A stretch of DNA of 46,615 nucleotides from Chamaesiphon sp. 336R_metabinner_41 (GCA_025359915.1 JANYDE010000021.1:1-46615), one strand, 5' to 3'. Positions 1 through 7,417 are shown, counted from the first letter of the stretch. Program-made: numbers and translations. The notes: generated from the letters alone by a model not told the origin.

Positions 1-80
1 GACACTTTTTTTGTGATATTTGAGTTTGGATGATTAATAAAAATTATAACTGATGCCGATCGGCTCCTAATTGCTGATGG

Positions 81-106
81 ATTCAATTCGATCGATCGAA
101 TTGAAT
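81..106. repeat. 26-bp perfect palindrome beyond the CRISPR trailer
   Basis: A perfect inverted repeat with arms ATTCAATTCGATC and GATCGAATTGAAT and no loop. It lies 45 bp beyond the leader-distal CRISPR repeat. It could end the pre-crRNA transcript arriving on the minus strand, but no T-run follows it there, so a factor-independent terminator is doubtful. The rest of 1-150 shows nothing I can name. Confidence 0.6.
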
Positions 107-150
107 GCCATTTTATTGACTTATTCAGCAAGCCCTAGTTAGCCACGGCT

Positions 151-477
151 GTTCCAATCCTCATCCAGCCCGAAGACTGGATGCAATCAAACACCTGGCG
201 GAATCCAGTCCACAACAGCGTTGGTTCCAATCCTCATCCAGCCCGAAGACTGGATGCAATGTTTGGGATCAAAACTAGGGTCACCAAAACCGGCGTTCCA
301 ATCCTCATCCAGCCCGAAGACTGGATGCAATTAAATCCCTACCTGGATTTGAGTATCTTGGGTGAAGTTCCAATCCTCATCCAGCCCGAAGACTGGATGC
401 AATCTGTTATTACTTTATTAGTTGATTGGTAGACGATCCTGTTCCAATCCTCATCCAGCCCGAAGACTGGATGCAAT
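151..477 (-). CRISPR. Type I-C CRISPR array: 5 repeats, 4 spacers
   Basis: Five identical 37-bp repeats lie at 151-187, 224-260, 295-331, 367-403 and 441-477. They are separated by spacers of 36, 34, 35 and 37 bp. On the minus strand each repeat folds as CATCCAGTC, loop TTCG, GGCTGGATG: nine pairs with one G.U, closed by a C(UUCG)G tetraloop. The stem is followed by AGGATTGGAAC, exactly the 11-nt 5' handle that Cas5d leaves in type I-C systems. Transcription is therefore on the minus strand, in line with the cas genes, with the leader on the cas2 side. The array is short and all copies are identical, including the leader-distal one. Confidence 0.97.
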
Positions 478-654
478 GGCGGACATTTCAAACCTGCTGA
501 TATCAACAAGTTCAACAACAACCGCCGCGATCCTATTATTCCTCATATCTGTAGACAGATCGACATAACAGTAAAAAACAGCTCAAACACTGATGACACA
601 TACGATCGCGAACCTCCCAGGAATTTGACCATCACTATAGGTTCGCGCCGAGAT
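478..654 (-). promoter_or_regulatory. CRISPR leader with inverted repeat
   Basis: This is the segment between the cas2 stop and the first repeat, which fits a leader that drives array transcription and spacer acquisition. It contains a 9-bp perfect inverted repeat, CGCGAACCT at 607-615 and AGGTTCGCG at 639-647, 31 bp apart just after cas2. It also has a small stem (ATCTGT/ACAGAT) at 547-560. Assignment rests on position and on array orientation; no promoter elements were identified with confidence. Confidence 0.7.
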
Positions 655-945
655 TCAAAGAATTAATGGCTTGTCAAAATCAGTATAACCGTCTATGCCA
701 AAACAGAATAGATGCTCCTCCCTTGGTGTAGGCAATCGATAGACTCGGATACTATCTAGAGTAGGCTCGATCGTCTTTGTCAATCGATCGCGTAGAGTCT
801 CATACTGACTATCACTCACCCGACATTCAAACACCGATAACTGTACTCGTTGCCCATAATCCTTACAGACAGTCGCCACTTTCCGCAACCGCCGCCGCCC
901 TTCTTTCGTTTCCGTATTCACATCATAGGTGACTAAGATATCCAT
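655..945 (-). CDS. cas2: CRISPR-associated endonuclease Cas2
   Basis: Cas2 is the structural partner of Cas1 in the spacer integration complex. The 96-aa protein begins MDILVTYDVNT, with the conserved N-terminal aspartate after the first beta strand (D8), and continues with a basic RRRLRKVA helix and the VQLSVFEC strand typical of the family. The reading frame is open 15 codons further upstream, but that extension overlaps cas1. The ATG at 945, 4 bp after the cas1 stop, gives the normal family length and start. It is the last gene of the cas operon, directly before the leader. Confidence 0.96.
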   Translation of the reverse strand: MDILVTYDVNTETKEGRRRLRKVATVCKDYGQRVQLSVFECRVSDSQYETLRDRLTKTIEPTLDSIRVYRLPTPREEHLFCFGIDGYTDFDKPLIL

Positions 946-949
946 AAGC

Positions 950-1981
950 TTATTTCTGTATAAAAGGTTGATAACTGGGTACGTCGCCACGTAAATGACG
1001 GGCTAATAATCGGGATTGAACGTGGGGAATCAATCCAAATGGAGCTTTTGAATCGATAATTTGATGCTGAACTTCTTCCTGTTTGCGATTTTGATAAGCT
1101 TCTAATAAAGTTCGCCGTGCATCATCGACTAGATGTACCGCCCCACCTGGACGAGTCACAAAATCTTTGGGTTGAATTTGTTTGCGATTGATCAGACTCA
1201 GGACTAATCTATCCGCAAATGGAGCGCGAAATTCTTCCATCAAATCTAGAGCTAGAGCAGGTCTACCAGGGCGCAGAGTATGCAAGAAACCCATTTGGGG
1301 ATCGAGTCCTACGCCTTCACAAGCTGACACACAATCATTTTTTAGTAATGTATAAACGAATGATAATAACGCATTAATTGGATCGCGGGGTGGGCGTTTG
1401 TTTCGATCGAGCAATGCAAACGTTTCCCGATTTGCGCGGATCATGCCTGTAAAGCTGCCAAAATAGGTTTTAGCCGCATAACCTTCGATTCCCCTCAAAG
1501 TATCTAAATCGGGGGCTAGTTCAGCCTTCTGAATCGATTCTGCATGAAGTTTAGCAGTCTTGGTTAGTTGTGCTTTATCTTCTGAATCTTTTGCTTCTCG
1601 TGCGGCTCTCATCACTACAGTGCGGGTATTTTGGAGTTTACCAGCTACCATGTAACGCGCGATCGCTAGAGTAGCCCGAGCATCTCTCACCACCTCATGT
1701 TGAGCATGTCTCAATAATACATTTCCCGTCGTCGAACCCGCCAATCGTCCTTTAAATCGACCAAATTCTGACAACCAGACTAAACTGCGTCCGTCTTCCC
1801 CACAACGATGAATTAAATAGGGACTCATCAGCACATTTCCAAAGGTGACAATACTCCCCAAATGATGGAGCGGAATTTGTTTTTTAACATCCTTTTCAAT
1901 CTCAACTTTGAGCGTTTCATGATCGAGACGCAAATATGCACCTTGAGTTTGGATGTAGAGCGTATTTAGAAGTTGTTTCAT
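950..1981 (-). CDS. cas1: CRISPR-associated integrase Cas1 (type I-C)
   Basis: Cas1 is the metal-dependent integrase that inserts new spacers at the leader end of the array. The 343-aa length is usual for type I-C Cas1. Visible hallmarks are the all-beta N-terminus (LYIQTQGAYLRLD), the helical-domain motif GIEGYAAKTYF with the presumed metal-binding Glu at 166, His234 in GFLHTLRPGRPALALD, and an acidic LMEEFR segment around 246-252. It lies 64 bp downstream of cas4 and 4 bp upstream of cas2, so the three adaptation genes form a compact unit. All expected catalytic residues appear intact, so adaptation should be possible. Confidence 0.97.
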   Translation of the reverse strand: MKQLLNTLYIQTQGAYLRLDHETLKVEIEKDVKKQIPLHHLGSIVTFGNVLMSPYLIHRCGEDGRSLVWLSEFGRFKGRLAGSTTGNVLLRHAQHEVVRDARATLAIARYMVAGKLQNTRTVVMRAAREAKDSEDKAQLTKTAKLHAESIQKAELAPDLDTLRGIEGYAAKTYFGSFTGMIRANRETFALLDRNKRPPRDPINALLSFVYTLLKNDCVSACEGVGLDPQMGFLHTLRPGRPALALDLMEEFRAPFADRLVLSLINRKQIQPKDFVTRPGGAVHLVDDARRTLLEAYQNRKQEEVQHQIIDSKAPFGLIPHVQSRLLARHLRGDVPSYQPFIQK

Positions 1982-2045
1982 GATAATAAATTTAATTGAA
2001 TATATTAAAACCGAACATACACAAACATCCTAGAAATGTTGGGTT

Positions 2046-2684
2046 TCATTCTTCAACCCAACCTACCGTAAAAGGATTATTTCTAAGACTAGATCTGGCA
2101 AAATTGGCGATCGAATCCGGCATACAAGCATCAATCAAAGAACAGTCATCACAACGTTTGTCATTAACAGGTGGTGGTAGTTTTTGACTAATTAAAATCT
2201 CACGAGTAGCGATAATTATCTGTTCGGTTTGGGTGCGTAATTTAGCATCGATTTTTACTTCTCGCCGCCGCTTCGAGCCAGCATGATAAATCGCACCTAA
2301 TGGCACATCACAACCGAGCATTTCCTCCAAACAAAGAGCTTGAGCGCAAAGCTGAATATCGTCAGCGAGTCTTGGTTTTTTACTACCAGACTTGTATTCC
2401 ACTGGATAGGGAATCTCCTCGCGATTAAACTCAACCACATCAGCAATTCCCCGAATCCCCAATCGATGACACCATAGCGGTAAAGCGCGTTCTACCCGCA
2501 CATCATCAAGTTGTTCGTCGTCGGGAATATCGACCTTTTCATGGACTCTTTGCCCCCGCAGCGTGTAGATATTTTCATCCCAAACTTGCTCGATATGAAT
2601 CAACGCAAATTGACGCGGACAATAAGCATAGTGCTGAAGAGCACTAATCATCACATAATCTTCTGAATCTGGCACAATAGGCAC
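2046..2684 (-). CDS. cas4: CRISPR-associated exonuclease Cas4
   Basis: Cas4 trims prespacers and helps select those with a correct PAM. The protein has the PD-(D/E)XK nuclease core with GIADVVEF (Asp82) and PVEYKSG (Glu96, Lys98). It also has the four cysteines expected for an iron-sulfur cluster: Cys22 in YCPRQ, and Cys178, Cys181 and Cys187 in CDDCSLIDAC. The longest start is GTG at 2684; an in-frame GTG at 2675 and an ATG at 2651 are alternatives, but the ATG would remove residues usually seen before the YCPRQ segment. It sits between the Uma2 gene and cas1. Confidence 0.95.
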   Translation of the reverse strand: MPIVPDSEDYVMISALQHYAYCPRQFALIHIEQVWDENIYTLRGQRVHEKVDIPDDEQLDDVRVERALPLWCHRLGIRGIADVVEFNREEIPYPVEYKSGSKKPRLADDIQLCAQALCLEEMLGCDVPLGAIYHAGSKRRREVKIDAKLRTQTEQIIIATREILISQKLPPPVNDKRCDDCSLIDACMPDSIANFARSSLRNNPFTVGWVEE

Positions 2685-2748
2685 AAAAAATAGGTATCTT
2701 TATTTACAGAGTACCCATTTGATGAAGTATATCGATCGCTATTCTGTT

Positions 2749-3324
2749 TTATAATCCAGTTAAAACTTGTTGAGCAGTTAAATTAAATTGACTAAATTGA
2801 GGCGATACGATAATTTGTTCGGCTGTATAAACTTGTTCTTCGTACAATCCTTCCACCAGTTCTAGAATTGTCACCTTATTTAAAATTGGATCGACAATCC
2901 AATATTCAGGAATCTGTCTAGCTGCGTATTCAGATCTTTTATAGCGATAATCTCTTTTTTCTTGTTTGGGACTGACTACTTCCACAACTAAAGTAGGTGG
3001 TGGCATATCTGCCAAAATTGTCGATCGATTAGTTTCGCTCAATTCTAGTTCCAAATCTTCAGAAAGAATTGTTAGATCTGGTATACGTGCAGTTGCTCTA
3101 CCACCCATTACAGAGATTGCAATTTGATTTCTCAATAATTTCGTTGGTATTCCTAATTTTAGAAAGTAAGCTAGTAAAGATATTGAAACTTGCTGATTTT
3201 GATGGCTTTCTGGAGGCATAGGGATGAGTTCTCCATTTACAAGTTCACAAAGAGTATCGTTGCCATCGTCGTAGTTGAGGTATTCCTCAAGGGTCATTAA
3301 CTTAGTCTGAGTTGCAACAACCAT
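2749..3324 (-). CDS. Uma2-family putative restriction-endonuclease-like protein inside the cas operon
   Basis: A 191-aa protein of the Uma2 (DUF820) family, a PD-(D/E)XK-fold group greatly expanded in cyanobacteria whose cellular role is mostly unknown. Seen here are the N-terminal [11 protein letters not shown] and [10 protein letters not shown] segments, an IPDLTIL strand with an acidic residue, VVEVVSP with a core Glu, then YRYKRSEYA and IPEYWIVDP. It lies co-directionally between cas7 and cas4, where type I-C operons normally have nothing, with 64 bp to cas4 and 112 bp to cas7. A 33-bp palindromic repeat lies on its upstream side, which suggests insertion of a mobile cargo gene. A CRISPR function is possible but unsupported by the sequence. 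Confidence 0.9.
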   Translation of the reverse strand: MVVATQTKLMTLEEYLNYDDGNDTLCELVNGELIPMPPESHQNQQVSISLLAYFLKLGIPTKLLRNQIAISVMGGRATARIPDLTILSEDLELELSETNRSTILADMPPPTLVVEVVSPKQEKRDYRYKRSEYAARQIPEYWIVDPILNKVTILELVEGLYEEQVYTAEQIIVSPQFSQFNLTAQQVLTGL

Positions 3325-3391
3325 AGATTTTAACCTACCTATATTTAGGGATAATCTAACTAATACCTATTTTAATCGATTTCTTCTCCCC

Positions 3392-3424
3392 AGATCCCCG
3401 ACTTCTTTAAGAAGTCGGGGATCT
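3392..3424. repeat. 33-bp palindromic dispersed repeat, copy 1
   Basis: Two perfect 16-bp arms starting AGATCCCCGACTTCTT flank a single T. The element lies 12 bp after the cas7 stop, in the cas7-uma2 gap. A degenerate copy is at 40602-40635 beside mutS. Its position allows a role as intra-operon attenuator or RNA-processing hairpin, but its dispersed nature points to a repeat family. Confidence 0.9.
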
Positions 3425-3436
3425 AGCTCAGATAAT

Positions 3437-4573
3437 TTACTTAACTAAGGAAGTTAAGGTTACACCACTTGGTAGATTATCCTCTTGGATTGTCACAGTA
3501 TAATCAGTAAATTTGCGAGGTACATTTACAGATGATTTCAATTCTGGTTTGATTCGATCGAATAACACATGTGCGGGAGCATTACCGAGCTTATTATCAT
3601 GAGAAAAGATGTGTAAACCCCGCAAAGCCATTAATCCGCGACTGGCAGATCGATCGAGATCCCACATATTCATTAAAGCATCCCAAAATAATTTTAGGTC
3701 TGTTTTATCTACTCCAGTTTGAGCAGCTAAACAAGGGGAATAGAAACCATAGCCCCGATATAAACCGTAGGGGATTAGTGTTTTACGTCCCATTGTTTGC
3801 ATCTTATCTCGATCCTTACCATCGGTGACAGCCATCCGGGTAATTGAAAGATCTTGAGGTTGCACTTCGTCAAGAGAACGGGAGAATGTTAACTGAATTG
3901 GGCCGCGTACTTGCCCCGCATTTAGTCCCGTACTCATCACAGCACCAAACATTCGCACATCGTAAAATTCACCACACATCCAATTTCGTGCTTTATCGAT
4001 ACTTTCACGACTCTTGTTTGCTTTACCTGCTTTTTTAACTAGATCGTCAATGAACTTCTTGAGTGGTTTGTTAGCTTTGAGTTGGTCTTCGATTGATTCT
4101 AATTGTTCATCCAATTCACTTTTGCTCAATTCACCACTATAAGTTAAACTTGTGACCACATCAGTCGCATCTTCAGCATCGCCATCGGTTAAGGTAAATG
4201 ATGGTAATAGATGAATAATATCTTTTAATACTAGCGCGATCGCTGGGTCTTTAACTATATCAGTAGCAGGTTTGCCCATTGACAATTTTTCAGCCACATA
4301 AGCCTTACGAATTTGGTCATTTAATACACCATGATGTTCGACAAAAATCTTCAGACGGGCTGCTTCGGCTTCGCTAGCTTCGTATTGAGCATAGGTAGAA
4401 ATATAGTTGCGAATTTTTCGTTTGAGACAAACATCCGTTACTAATCCGTGCGATGTTTCTGAATCAGTGCGCGGTAAATTTCCGGCATCAGGATCGCCAT
4501 TAGGATTTCCATCAGTGACATCGAATAATAAAACAAAATCGTGACGATATTCGGGGTTTAGATAAGCAGTCAT
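3437..4573 (-). CDS. cas7: Type I-C Cascade backbone subunit Cas7 (Csd2)
   Basis: Cas7 polymerises along the crRNA to form the backbone of the type I-C effector. The family signature is near the N-terminus (FDVTDGNPNGDPDAGNLPR, then DVCLKRKIRNYI), followed by FYDVRMFGAVM and RGPIQLTFSRS. The chosen ATG at 4573 has GGAG 6 nt upstream; a TTG four codons earlier is open but overlaps that site. At 378 aa it is longer than the roughly 290 aa usual for Csd2. The surplus is a charged, probably helical segment between about residues 105 and 195 (LDEQLESIEDQLKANK region). An 81-bp palindromic element separates it from cas8c. Confidence 0.96.
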   Translation of the reverse strand: MTAYLNPEYRHDFVLLFDVTDGNPNGDPDAGNLPRTDSETSHGLVTDVCLKRKIRNYISTYAQYEASEAEAARLKIFVEHHGVLNDQIRKAYVAEKLSMGKPATDIVKDPAIALVLKDIIHLLPSFTLTDGDAEDATDVVTSLTYSGELSKSELDEQLESIEDQLKANKPLKKFIDDLVKKAGKANKSRESIDKARNWMCGEFYDVRMFGAVMSTGLNAGQVRGPIQLTFSRSLDEVQPQDLSITRMAVTDGKDRDKMQTMGRKTLIPYGLYRGYGFYSPCLAAQTGVDKTDLKLFWDALMNMWDLDRSASRGLMALRGLHIFSHDNKLGNAPAHVLFDRIKPELKSSVNVPRKFTDYTVTIQEDNLPSGVTLTSLVK

Positions 4574-4605
4574 AGTATTCTCCAAAAAAGTAATGTATGC
4601 GTGGT

Positions 4606-4686
4606 GTAGGGTGTGTTAGGCGTAGCCGTAATGCACCAAAGCATGGAATATAAAAGGTGCGTTACGCTGTCGCTAACATACCCTAC
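4606..4686. mobile_element. 81-bp palindromic MITE-like element at the cas8c 3' end
   Basis: The left arm begins GTAGGGTGTGTTAG and includes GTAATGCACC. The right arm mirrors it, with GGTGCGTTAC and CTAACATACCCTAC. The arms pair imperfectly around a short AT-rich centre. Elements of this appearance recur in many cyanobacterial genomes. Its right edge overlaps the end of cas8c: the TAG stop of cas8c (4683-4685) lies inside the terminal GTAGGG, so the element supplies the stop codon. Confidence 0.85.
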
Positions 4687-5111
4687 GATGTAGATTTTTT
4701 TGCTGCTTCTGCTCGGTTGTGTGCCCGTTGATGGTAATATCCCAAAGCAAATAACCCTTGTTGGTGCATTTTTAAAGTTTTCGGAAAAGTTCGAGTATGA
4801 GCTTCCAAATTAGGCGGTGCAATTTTGAGTATAATTTCTTGAATTCGGGTATCGATGGCACTGTAAGCACCAACTTTATTTTTCCGAAGTTTAGCTAGAT
4901 GATTAAAAGAATTCTTCACCAGTGCTGGAAAAGCGGTTGCAGGGGTGGTAGAAGCGGCACTATAGTATCTATCCACCAAGGAAGCATTAACTTTGCCGAG
5001 AGCTGCTTTTTGCAATCCTTCCAACTCTGCCAACAGTCGCCCACAGTGGTAAGCTCTATCGTCTTGCTCTTGTAAATTAGGCTGGGGGTTCATTTGTTCC
5101 ATATCAGTCAT
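4683..5111 (-). CDS. cas11c: Predicted internal small subunit Cas11c within cas8c
   Basis: In studied type I-C systems the small subunit Cas11c is translated from an internal start in the 3' part of cas8c. Here three closely spaced in-frame ATGs at 5111, 5102 and 5093 encode MTDMEQMNPQPNLQ, just before the conserved YHCGRLLAELEGLQ helix. They would give proteins of 142, 139 or 136 aa, near the expected size. A GGAA lies 3 nt upstream of the third ATG and no strong ribosome binding site is visible, so the exact start is undecided. This is a prediction from family knowledge; the coding frame is that of Cas8c. Confidence 0.5.
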   Translation of the reverse strand: MTDMEQMNPQPNLQEQDDRAYHCGRLLAELEGLQKAALGKVNASLVDRYYSAASTTPATAFPALVKNSFNHLAKLRKNKVGAYSAIDTRIQEIILKIAPPNLEAHTRTFPKTLKMHQQGLFALGYYHQRAHNRAEAAKKSTS

Positions 5112-6449
5112 CGCATCGGTGCCAAGTTTAGTGGTGAGAGCTAGTTTGATCAGTGCAGCGCGGGGGTATGTGACTTTACCCTCAGCACGATTTCGTTGTA
5201 CGGCTCTGGTGAGTAAATCATCTGGGATGGGTAGATGCTGGAGCGCGTTACGAATTAGCGCAGTCGGGACTTTTGGCAACATCTCTTTAGTCGCATCGCG
5301 GTAAGCACTAGCCGCCAAAGCATATACCCCCAAAGGTTTACCAACCTCCCCATAAGCATCGATAATTTTGTGCGCGAGAAACCATAATTTGAGATTGGCT
5401 TTGACTGTCGGTACAGTGGTTTCCAACCAGTCACGCACAACAGCCCGCGCAACACTGGCGGAAAGTGCGAGAGCATAAAATTGATTAACATCCGTTCCAT
5501 AGACTTCTTGCCCTTGAGCGGCTGAATCTAGCAGATTTTTTACTACTTGAGGATCGGGATGCTCTATCGCACCTAGCAAGTCCATCTCTTCTGGCTCTCG
5601 TGTCCAAAAAACATAGGCTGTATTACCAACTGATAAGCGAGTATTTTTACCAGAAAGCAGATGATTGAGAGCTTTTGTAAACTTCTCAGCAGCTTCACGA
5701 GAAATTGGTGAAGTTAATGAATTTGCTAATCCATAAGAAGTAAAAGCTTGAGCATTTGCAGATACTAATGCCGTACCAGAAGGCTGTCCACCAAATAATC
5801 CTTTCACTAAGAAAGGCAATCGTTGTTCGACAGCTTTTTTCTCGCCAGTGACTAAACAAGTCATGACGTGGCTCTTGATTTTCCCCGATTCAGATTCTTC
5901 ACCGCCAGAAGTATAATTAGCCCAAAACTCCTGAATGCTGATAAAGTTCTCAGCAGCATTTGCCGGAATCTTACCACCTACTCGAAATGTAATATTTTCA
6001 GTAGGATCGAATTTTTTAGCATCTAGTAGCTGTAGAAACTCGCCTCTCGCTTTTTCCAACTCTATGGGAGAATTAAGGAATTTTGCGATCGCAATCATCG
6101 TTAATTCATTAGTCGCTTCTGCACAGGATTGAATCAATATTTTAAATTGCTCGTGACAATCTATCAGCCGATCCGGTTTAGTAGCTGCTCTACCAATTTC
6201 TAAAATATATTCGCTAGTATCTAGCAGTAATTTAGGTTTTACCCCAACAGTCCGACCAATATCAGGAGCAACAATTTCTCGTCCCTTTTTAGTTTCTTTT
6301 TGGCTATGATCTTTCCAGCAAATACTGCCTTCAAATATGCCGTCGGTTGTCAAGCTAATTAACCATGCTACCCGTCGCTGGTTATACATCGCAGGTGGTA
6401 AGTTCTCCATCTGCTGTTCTGCATACTCTTTTAACTTAGTGAGAATCAT
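4683..6449 (-). CDS. cas8c: Type I-C Cascade large subunit Cas8c (Csd1)
   Basis: Cas8c recognises the PAM and starts target unwinding in the type I-C effector. The 588-aa protein begins MILTKLKEYAEQQ and contains Csd1-like segments: AWLISLTTDG, SSG-rich central stretches, NTAYVFWTRE, NQFYALALSASVARAVVRDW, and YHCGRLLAELEGLQ near the C-terminus. Its ATG overlaps the cas5 stop by 4 bp (ATGA), so the two are translationally coupled. The last codons run into an 81-bp palindromic element, which provides the TAG; a few native C-terminal residues may have been lost or replaced. The C-terminal ~140 residues probably also yield Cas11c from an internal start. Confidence 0.95.
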   Translation of the reverse strand: MILTKLKEYAEQQMENLPPAMYNQRRVAWLISLTTDGIFEGSICWKDHSQKETKKGREIVAPDIGRTVGVKPKLLLDTSEYILEIGRAATKPDRLIDCHEQFKILIQSCAEATNELTMIAIAKFLNSPIELEKARGEFLQLLDAKKFDPTENITFRVGGKIPANAAENFISIQEFWANYTSGGEESESGKIKSHVMTCLVTGEKKAVEQRLPFLVKGLFGGQPSGTALVSANAQAFTSYGLANSLTSPISREAAEKFTKALNHLLSGKNTRLSVGNTAYVFWTREPEEMDLLGAIEHPDPQVVKNLLDSAAQGQEVYGTDVNQFYALALSASVARAVVRDWLETTVPTVKANLKLWFLAHKIIDAYGEVGKPLGVYALAASAYRDATKEMLPKVPTALIRNALQHLPIPDDLLTRAVQRNRAEGKVTYPRAALIKLALTTKLGTDAMTDMEQMNPQPNLQEQDDRAYHCGRLLAELEGLQKAALGKVNASLVDRYYSAASTTPATAFPALVKNSFNHLAKLRKNKVGAYSAIDTRIQEIILKIAPPNLEAHTRTFPKTLKMHQQGLFALGYYHQRAHNRAEAAKKSTS

Positions 6450-7144
6450 CGAACTGGCAGCCTCAATTTATTTTTCTCGACTAATACTCCATTTTTTAGT
6501 TCAGCATGAAAGAACTTAGGTTTAGCACTACCACTCGTTACTTGCGATCCGTTTTCATCGTGGGTGAGATAATCGATAGATTGTCCGTCTCCAGATATAA
6601 ATTCAAGATCTAATAACATCAAGCCTAAATCGTCAGTTCGATCGATCGGTTTATCCTCATCTGTCGGCATGTCAAAATATGCACTAAATTCTCGCGTCCC
6701 AAAATAAGGTTGATGATGACATTGACCTTTTTTTACTCGTCGTCGAAACTGATCGCGATATTTAGCGACATCTGCATTAGTATGTTTTTTGAGGTTAATA
6801 TCAGTCTTAATAATATAACCAACATCCCTTAAACAAAGAGTATGACGTTGTGCGCGATCGTCATCAGCAAAATATCGATAATCGGGACTTTTTGCCGAAC
6901 TTGCACTCTGCCAAGTATTTACTTCATTCCTGAGAATAGAGAAGTGTTTAATTGGCTTCAATACTTCGATCGATCGAATCGAATAACTAAACTCTGGTTT
7001 CCAAAAAATCGCTTCCAAAATCCCCCGCGCCGCACTCGGAGTCATCACTTCATAACTAACGCGCTCGGCTCCAAATTCTGGACGAGTAAAGCAAGCAAAA
7101 TCGCCAGTCACTTTGACTGTTAGTGGTGAGTCTCGTTCACCCAT
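6446..7144 (-). CDS. cas5: Type I-C Cas5 (Cas5d), pre-crRNA processing endoribonuclease
   Basis: In type I-C, which lacks Cas6, Cas5d cuts the repeat hairpin at its 3' base and stays bound to the 11-nt 5' handle. The protein starts MGERDSPLTVKVTGDFACF and has the family pattern ...FGAERVSYEVMTPSAARGILEAIFWKP, then RDVGYIIKTDI and a central FGTREFSAYF. I chose the ATG at 7144 because AGGA lies 9 nt upstream; a TTG at 7162 would add six residues and overlap the preceding ORF. Length is 232 aa, normal for Cas5d. It follows the 62-aa ORF by 5 bp and overlaps cas8c by 4 bp. Confidence 0.95.
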   Translation of the reverse strand: MGERDSPLTVKVTGDFACFTRPEFGAERVSYEVMTPSAARGILEAIFWKPEFSYSIRSIEVLKPIKHFSILRNEVNTWQSASSAKSPDYRYFADDDRAQRHTLCLRDVGYIIKTDINLKKHTNADVAKYRDQFRRRVKKGQCHHQPYFGTREFSAYFDMPTDEDKPIDRTDDLGLMLLDLEFISGDGQSIDYLTHDENGSQVTSGSAKPKFFHAELKNGVLVEKNKLRLPVR

Positions 7145-7149
7145 AGGTT

Positions 7150-7338
7150 CTATTCCTGCCAATGTGAGTTACATATAGAGTACCCAGTATTGCAGTAAGG
7201 ATCTACCAAATTTTCCAATTCTTCGATTTTATCTGCTTGGGGCACTACAACTTGATGGATGAGATCTTCGAGCCGTTTGAGATCGTGCTTGAGGATTTCC
7301 ACCTGCTCGACTAGGTACAGCGGGGAGATTTGCGTCAT
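7150..7338 (-). CDS. Small hypothetical protein, first ORF of the cas5-cas2 operon
   Basis: A 62-aa ORF (MTQISPLYLVEQVEILKHD...) that I do not recognise. The first 45 residues are heptad-like, with leucines, isoleucines and many charges, suggesting a short coiled coil; the tail has two cysteines (DPYCNTGYSICNSHW). Its stop lies 5 bp before the chosen cas5 ATG, and the cas5 ribosome binding site falls in its last codons, which fits translational coupling. No good ribosome binding site precedes its own ATG. It is the first reading frame downstream of the predicted crRNA-guided control site. It may be a true accessory protein or just leader sequence. Confidence 0.45.
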   Translation of the reverse strand: MTQISPLYLVEQVEILKHDLKRLEDLIHQVVVPQADKIEELENLVDPYCNTGYSICNSHWQE

Positions 7339-7375
7339 AAATGTTGCTGGAGATTGATTGATAAATCTAATTTAG

Positions 7376-7396
7376 CAGACACAACAATAAATAGAA
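7376..7396 (-). promoter_or_regulatory. Predicted Cascade operator: PAM plus partial protospacer for the crRNA-like RNA
   Basis: On the minus strand a TTC (7396-7394), the usual type I-C PAM, is followed by TATTTATTGTTGTGT (7393-7379). Against the guide of the upstream crRNA-like RNA, positions 1-5, 7-11 and 13-15 are identical and only 6 and 12 differ. Those are the bases that flip out in type I crRNA-target duplexes. Matching stops after position 15, too short for efficient Cas3 recruitment in known systems but enough for binding. The site is 41-55 bp upstream of the 62-aa ORF, where a promoter for the cas5-cas2 operon would be expected. I could not fix a clear -35/-10 pair. Confidence 0.75.
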
Positions 7397-7417
7397 TCAT
7401 AAAAATTAAGTTTTTAG

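Noticed and set aside
478-514. Possible sixth spacer after the last repeat
   Set aside because: No repeat follows it. By the handle orientation this side is the leader.
181-521. Reading frames across the CRISPR array on both strands
   Set aside because: They are products of the repeat sequence and spacer lengths; the translations repeat PILIQPEDWMQ-like words and have no family.
2681-2692. A 10-nt match (TATTTTTTGT) between the crRNA-like guide and the cas4 start region
   Set aside because: The three bases 5' of it are ACC, not TTC, position 11 mismatches inside the seed, and the match is mostly a T-run. It is far weaker than the site at 7393-7379.
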